A stretch of DNA of 64,000 bases. Origin: Odontesthes bonariensis (lineage: Eukaryota; Chordata; Actinopteri; Atheriniformes; Atherinopsidae). This document shows, one piece after another, positions 58,301 through 64,000 of this stretch (the first letter of the stretch is position 1; each line of letters starts with the position of its first letter). The stretch lies in the NCBI RefSeq assembly GCF_027942865.1, contig NC_134509.1, positions 6,796,254 to 6,860,253 on the forward strand, in the 5' to 3' direction. The notes beneath the pieces are model-generated. The model searched no databases, was not told where the DNA came from, and saw only the letters and a program-made list of their open reading frames with translations. The translations under genes were made by a program, and so were the position numbers.

Positions 58301-61300
58301 TCATGGAGAAAGTGACAAACAATGCTGCGAGCACAGGCCAGGACAGACGTGCTCTCTCGTCTGCTGCGACACATGTTTATTTTTCCTGATTGTCCTGGAG
58401 ACTGGCCATACAGCTACAGCTACGGACAACAAGAAGAACTCTGGCTTATGTTGAGACGTGGGGTGAACACCAAGATTAGGTTTACACTTTCAGCCTTGAA
58501 ACCGGCCTCAAGCCTCATCAGTAATTTTACATAGGCTGTGTCCGAAATTACGCACTCATTTACTAATCCCTACTGACTACTTAAGGAGTTTTGCATGAAG
58601 GACTGGTGGTTTCATCATCATAGTTAAATAAAGCTTTAGAACTGAACGTACCAGATTAACACTGGCATGCAATTTTGTGATGTACCAAGTTGTTGTCAGT
58701 ATTGCCAAAAAAATAAATACCAAAAGCCTGAAACCATTTGTGTTTGGATTTAGTTTAACACATCGTTTTTGTGCCACAACACATGCATTAGTATCATACC
58801 TGCAGTCAAAGTGAAAAAGAAATGGTTTAATCTGTTATTTCATATAAGATTATAAAATAAAGTTTTAAAGATCAAAATTCAAGTTTGGGAAGTGCTGCAG
58901 TTCTGCTTTATTGACATTGTATTTTTTTCCTTCAGAGCAGTGCATTATGGTTTAAATTCGCTGGGTTAGTGACCAACGATTATGCACTACTTTTCACTTA
59001 CTTTAAGTACAGTATGAAGAGTATATAAAATCTCACTATATGCAGCAATATAAAACAGACACCACTACAAAATGGCAAACTCACTGTGCAGTCTATTATA
59101 CAGCGAATGGTGAGGTATATAGGACACGCCCATAGACCTGATTAACTATAGAAGGACTCAGCTGGCCCCTTAGGGGCTGCTGGGAAAGCACTGCAGGAAA
59201 TACTCCTACAACGCTGTTAACATGAACAAACAGGTTTATTTCACATGTTTTGTAAATATCAGATCAGTCTTTCATCTATCCATCAGCCATTCCTGTTTAA
59301 TCCGTGGAGGTTAGTGTTGGGGGGTGCTAGAGCTTGTTTGGAACTGACCTAACTTGCATGTCTTTGAACAGCGGGGGGAGGTAAGGCACCTGCTGAAAAG
59401 CCTTGCAGACACAGGGACCGGCAACTTTGGACCCAGAACAGTGTTACACAGTGTTAAAAACTGTTTTCATATTCCTCGTGTGGAAAGGGCTTCACATACC
59501 CTCAGCAGATCAATACTGGGCTAATCCTGCACCTGAAAAAAATGGTAACATGCTGATTAATGTTTTGCTTGTCAAATGAAAAAAAAATAGTGAAAGCATG
59601 GCTGCAGCAAGAAAAGTGAGTCATTAAACCCATCTATATAACACGAGAAACAGGGAGTGAAATACTTGGGACTTAGAGAACTGGAAAGCATGTTAAGATA
59701 GAAAACAATAGACACTATTGCATAAATAGGTATCTATAAATAGACACAATACATAGATTAAATCAACACTAATTGAGTAATGTGATAAGAAGGTAGCTGC
59801 TTTTCACATTAAAATGTGTGGGACAGGTGAGAGACAGAAGCTTTTGTAACAAGTGATTTTGTCCAACTCTGTTAACCATATTATCCACAGTTTAGTTCTA
59901 TGACTCAGGACTCATAAAACTTTATGATTTTCAGACTTGTTTTATTCAGACCCAAAGAGCATTGACATGTAAAATATAGGAAATATAGCAGATTTTTCGC
60001 CTGAAGCCTTGACGAACTTAATAAAACCATATCCATGTGCAGTGATGCTTTCCAACACTTGCAGTCAGATTTTGTCAAATCTGAGGAGCTTCTCTTTTTC
60101 TGTGAGGTCACCATTCATTAAATAAGTGAACCTGCTGCATCTCAAGCACATCAAACATGAAGGACTCAGTCATCCTCGCCGATGTCCCGTGAAACTGAGG
60201 AAGCATCTCTGTTGATTCTTTTTTTCCAACAAAAGTTCAGTTACGGGCTCAATAAGAAGGCTTATTTTTATCCACTGCCTGTATAAAGTTCATGGTGATT
60301 CTGATTACTGTAACGGCACCTCGTACAGTGTCAACCACATGTCGACGGTCACACATCGCTCCGTTCCCAGGATGCACCTGGCCAGGGGCGAGCAGGCGGA
60401 TGCGAGGGACAGCTGTTTCCTGTGCACACTTCCTGGTATGGCAGAGAAGGGGGGTGGGGGGTGGTGGACTCGGTGGGGGGAGAGAGGGGGAATACAAGGC
60501 AGAGTATGGACATGATGAGGTTTGATGAGCCTTTTTCCAAACAGGAAATATCTGCCATGACCACAGGTGTGAAAGTGCAGAAGCTCCTCACTCACATATA
60601 TTCAATATAAAAGCACGCAATAAGAAAGGAGAGCCCTGCCTAGTGGAGGGGGGAGGATTTGTATGTAGAAGATGGAAGGGATAAACAAGGGAACGCAGCA
60701 AAGGCACAGCACAAGCTATAGAGCTGTGGAGAAGAAGGATAAAGGGTTCCTTTATTGTCTCCAGTCTCAGAATAGACTCACTCAGCTGGGAGGCGAGTGG
60801 GGGCGGTGAACTAATCAGAGCATAATGGGCTCAATCAATAGTTTCCTTGATTGCACACATACTGTACATTCCAAATAAACAGTGGTACGGGAGCCAGAAA
60901 AGGAGCAGAGCACCTTGTATTCATGTAGTCTTGAAATGACACCTGCAAACCTGTGAGAAAGTTTCTCTACATGGGAACTTTGCATCACAACATACTCAAT
61001 TAAAATCAGTAAGTTATAAATAGGGGCCACGTAAAGTATGTGTGGAGCATCTAAGAAGAAAATGCTTTGTCACTTATTCTATAAACTTGGCTTTACCAGT
61101 CTTCATTGGCTGGATGTAGATTTTCTGTTTTTCCTGAAAAAGATGACCATTTTAACTTTAGAAGTCTGGGAGAAAGCTCATATGGAGCTCGCAGGTACAA
61201 GTTTGTGTTGTTTAGATACTTAAACTAAACGGTAAATGAAAATGAAAAAAGTAAAAAAGGCAAAAAAGTATGCAACACCTGAAAAAGAAGGAATTATAAA

Positions 61301-63462
61301 ACTAAATAGTGAATAACCAATCCAGATTGGAGACAAATTCTAATAATTTTATCAGTGGAATATTTTGGGAATCCTTCTCCATCTGCTCCAGCCTCATAAT
61401 TGAAACTTTCTGCCTCTTAAAGGGGACGTACTGTATTTTTGAAAGCAAAAATAATCTTATATTTAGGTGTCTGAAGTCTCCAACTCGGGCCCACTGTTTG
61501 GGACCCCGTAGGTCTGAAAATATCTCATAGAATAGAAATATAAAGCCTCCTCACTTTTATCTCCACCCAACTTCAAGTTGACATCGTGCCTGCATTCACA
61601 GTATCTAAAAAATCCAGAAGTAGAAACTCTGATGCTCTTACATTTTACCTTGCTAGCACATTTTATCAACAGTGATATAGTTCACTTAAGACAGAAATGA
61701 GCTAATAATGCTCCACCAGCACTTTGTCTAAGGTTTTTATCCTGCTTAGGAAATCAAACCTCTAATTTTTTAAGTCTTCTTCCCAGATAAGAGCTGGAAA
61801 TTCCGATTAACCATTTGTCATTGACCACCATTCTGCTATTATAAGATAAACCTATAAATTAATCAATCAATGAAATCAAGTATCTAAATGTAAGTATTTG
61901 AGAATAAAATTTGACAGTCAGGTATTTCTCCATCAGCGAGGTGTGTGGTAGTCTGAATTGATTTCAGTGTATGTATAGTGTGAGCTCTCAGGTTATTTAG
62001 TGGATGCTTTCTCATACAGTAATAACATGCTTCGAGGACTGATGAGTGTAATTTGTACCCAAATTTACATTTGCATGGTAGGCAACCTAAAACCAGTTGC
62101 TATGAAAAGAGCTGAAAATTCATGGTCGAAGAGGCAGCGGTGTGCTCTTGTTTTTGTCATATTTTGACCAAAGCACGTCACAGACATGCCACTCAGACCT
62201 CAGGAAATTGTGTCAACAAAATTCATTCTAAAAATCATCTCCAAAAGCACCAATTCATTTGATGTCATAATGTTTTACAAACAAAACTTTTTTTTCCACC
62301 TCTCATTTTCTATATTTCGGTCAAAGCACAGTTAATCCTTGTCCATCATCCAATAAATTCAACCATTTGCCAGATAGTACCATATACCCAATAATAGACA
62401 GAAAGTGCGGCGTATTGGCAAACTTGATTTTGAAAAACGAAAGTGAATATTGTTAAAATAGTAAACCAATGATCAAGCGTAGCTACATGAGTGACCTTCA
62501 GCACAGTGGATTGTCTGATAGTAGCTCAGTGCGGGTTTTGGAATGAAATGTGGGACAAGAAAAGACAGAGTTGAGCTCCACTGCAGTTACACTCACAGCA
62601 CGGACTGGTCTGAGACGCGGGGCGACCTTTGACTCTGAAGCTTCATACGTGCAGAACGTAACGGGATCAGAGCGGCTTTTAAAACAGCCTCACATCCACT
62701 TCTGGCAATACAATTACAAATATTACCGTATGAAATGAGCGCCGACAATAGCCCCTGTAAAGTGTGAGCATGTGTGTGTCTGTGCATGGACGTGTGTTGA
62801 GTACCAAATGAATTGAGTGCAAGTCAAAGACTAAGTTTGTGATTGTCACTAAACACACAGCGGGTGTGTACGTGTGTTTCTTGGATCACGATGAGTGGAA
62901 AGCAGAATATTGTCTTCCTCTCATATTTCTAGTCATCAGCACTGCCCCCGTCCAAATTCCACTTGTGTGTTCACAGTGTGACGGGGGGGCTCAGCCCTGT
63001 TGTCAACCCCCATCCTGTAATAATAGGAAACACAGCATCACTTTTCCACATTCCCCTCACTTTTCACTGCTAATTCAAAATATATGTGTTCCTGTTTGGA
63101 GTTTTTTCACCCTGTGCTTGTTTTTTTTTTGTCCTGTATAAAGGTTGCCGTTTCCTTTATTGTCTAAAATATTTTTGACGTCCACAGTTTGTTATTTAAC
63201 CATATCATTTGTGTGACAAAGTTTAGAGCCATTTAAGATGTTGCAAACATGTTTGTCTTTGTAATTCAGTTATTCTGAAACAGGATTTAACCAAACTGCG
63301 AGCCTTGCATTCAAGCTCATGACCCAAAACATGATTAAGCACGTTCTGCATGTGGATTATTCACATCAGTTTATGTTTAGTTATTTCGTTTAAAAGAATC
63401 ATTGAGGGCGAGCCCTAATTTATAACCCAAAGTTGGTGAGGTGCATAAAATACAAGTAAAAA
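55336..63462. other. lyl1 upstream region, distal (gene desert)
   Basis: About 8 kb with no supportable gene, RNA or complete transposon. A (TCA)n tract lies at about 55735-55760. Several GC-richer blocks (58240-58500, 60330-60600, 62580-62700) stand out from AT-rich surroundings and could be conserved non-coding elements. Open frames there (58081-58374 minus, 60305-60595 minus) have no splice or family support. Confidence 0.45.
60541..60568 (+). promoter_or_regulatory. Candidate ETS/GATA/RUNX/E-box cluster
   Basis: Within 28 bases are ACAGGAAAT (ETS core), TATCT (GATA on the minus strand), GACCACA (RUNX core) and CAGGTG (E-box). It lies about 8.8 kb upstream of the lyl1 start codon. These are factors that co-bind blood enhancers. 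The motifs are short and could occur by chance. Confidence 0.25.
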
Positions 63463-63845
63463 CTAGGGCTGGGCAACAATAAAAATTTTTAATCCAATTT
63501 GTACATAAAATCCAAAAATTTATTCAAAAGTAATGTATAGCTTTTAGTTTTATTCTAAATATACTGCCATATGAAAGTACCATAACATTTTTATGTAGAA
63601 GCCTCGTTCCACTGTCTGTTTCCTTGAATGACTTGCTGGTATCAGTTGTGCGTTTTGCCTTTAAGTGATATTTTAGACTGGAACTACTACGGAGATAAGA
63701 CGATTCAACTGAATTGTCTTATCACCAGATCGCTCTGGTGGCCTGATGCAGGTAAGGTACTAACTAGGGCTGGGTAATGATTAAAATTTTTGATCCAATT
63801 AGTCACATGATTTCCCTGATCACGATTAATCGCATGTCCAAATCC
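63463..63845 (-). mobile_element. Two hAT-type repeat fragments head to tail
   Basis: CTAGGGCTGGGCAAC at 63463 and CTAGGGCTGGGTAATG at 63764 each start a copy of the same family. The first runs through AGCCTCGTTCCACTGTCTGT and ACTGGAACTACTACGG; the second contains TGATCACGATTAATCGCATG. Both are related to the BED-finger fragment at 37657-38215 in the opposite orientation. Confidence 0.6.
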
Positions 63846-64000
63846 AAAAGTGTAATGTATACCCCCCCAGTATGCTGGACAAAGGACTGGTACAGTCCCA
63901 TGTTTATTCAATATCATTCAAGTACAATGAATAAAGCAGGCAGAGAATGTGTGGTTAGGTCCTAGTGCTTGGTCCAGCAAATGTAGGTTTTTTTTAAAGG

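Noticed and set aside
1-64000. CRISPR arrays, bacterial operons, prophage
   Set aside because: All repeats fit eukaryotic transposons or simple repeats, and the genes are spliced vertebrate genes.

Overview
The window is vertebrate nuclear DNA, almost certainly from a teleost fish. Its genes are split by GT-AG introns and have long 3' UTRs. The intergenic DNA carries fish-type repeats: Tc1-like, hAT, Harbinger-like and fold-back DNA transposons, a tRNA-derived SINE and LINE 3' tails. I rebuilt gene models by chaining exons whose splice sites and reading phases agree. Family names come from recalled protein sequences, since no search was possible.

Layout, left to right. (1) 1-13.3 kb: the last three coding exons of a nuclear factor I gene, best read as nfix (+), then a ~6 kb 3' UTR. 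(2) 14.4-15.0 kb (possibly to 19.1 kb): an unrecognised proline-rich gene on the minus strand, facing nfix tail to tail. Its probable large intron holds a three-level transposon nest (15.4-17.9 kb) and a second copy of the outer element. (3) 19.6-25.0 kb: an RNF11-type RING-H2 E3 ligase gene (+) with a dead Tc1-like element in intron 1. (4) 26.7-28.7 kb: heme oxygenase hmox1 (-), complete, with a TATA box. (5) 31.3-37.0 kb: an hmgxb4-like gene (+), divergent from hmox1, which keeps the family's C-terminal region but shows no HMG box. (6) 39.0-46.0 kb: an eight-coding-exon gene (+) for a ~965-residue protein with two GIMAP/AIG1 GTPase domains, a degenerate nine-copy repeat tail and a glycine-rich hydrophobic segment. 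(7) 48.4-51.8 kb: lyl1 (-), a TAL1/LYL1-type bHLH factor. (8) 51.8-64 kb: intergenic DNA upstream of lyl1, with LINE and hAT fragments and no gene I can support.

The order mixes two human neighbourhoods: NFIX-LYL1 (19p13) and HMGXB4-HMOX1 (22q12). This context supports choosing nfix over nfic, lyl1 over tal1 and hmox1 over hmox2. The genes do not form one pathway; they are a conserved linkage group plus a fish-specific GIMAP-type gene and much mobile DNA. The most notable items are the double-GIMAP protein, the HMG-box-less hmgxb4 copy, the unknown proline-rich gene, and the fold-back elements whose arms carry a short exon-like coding block.
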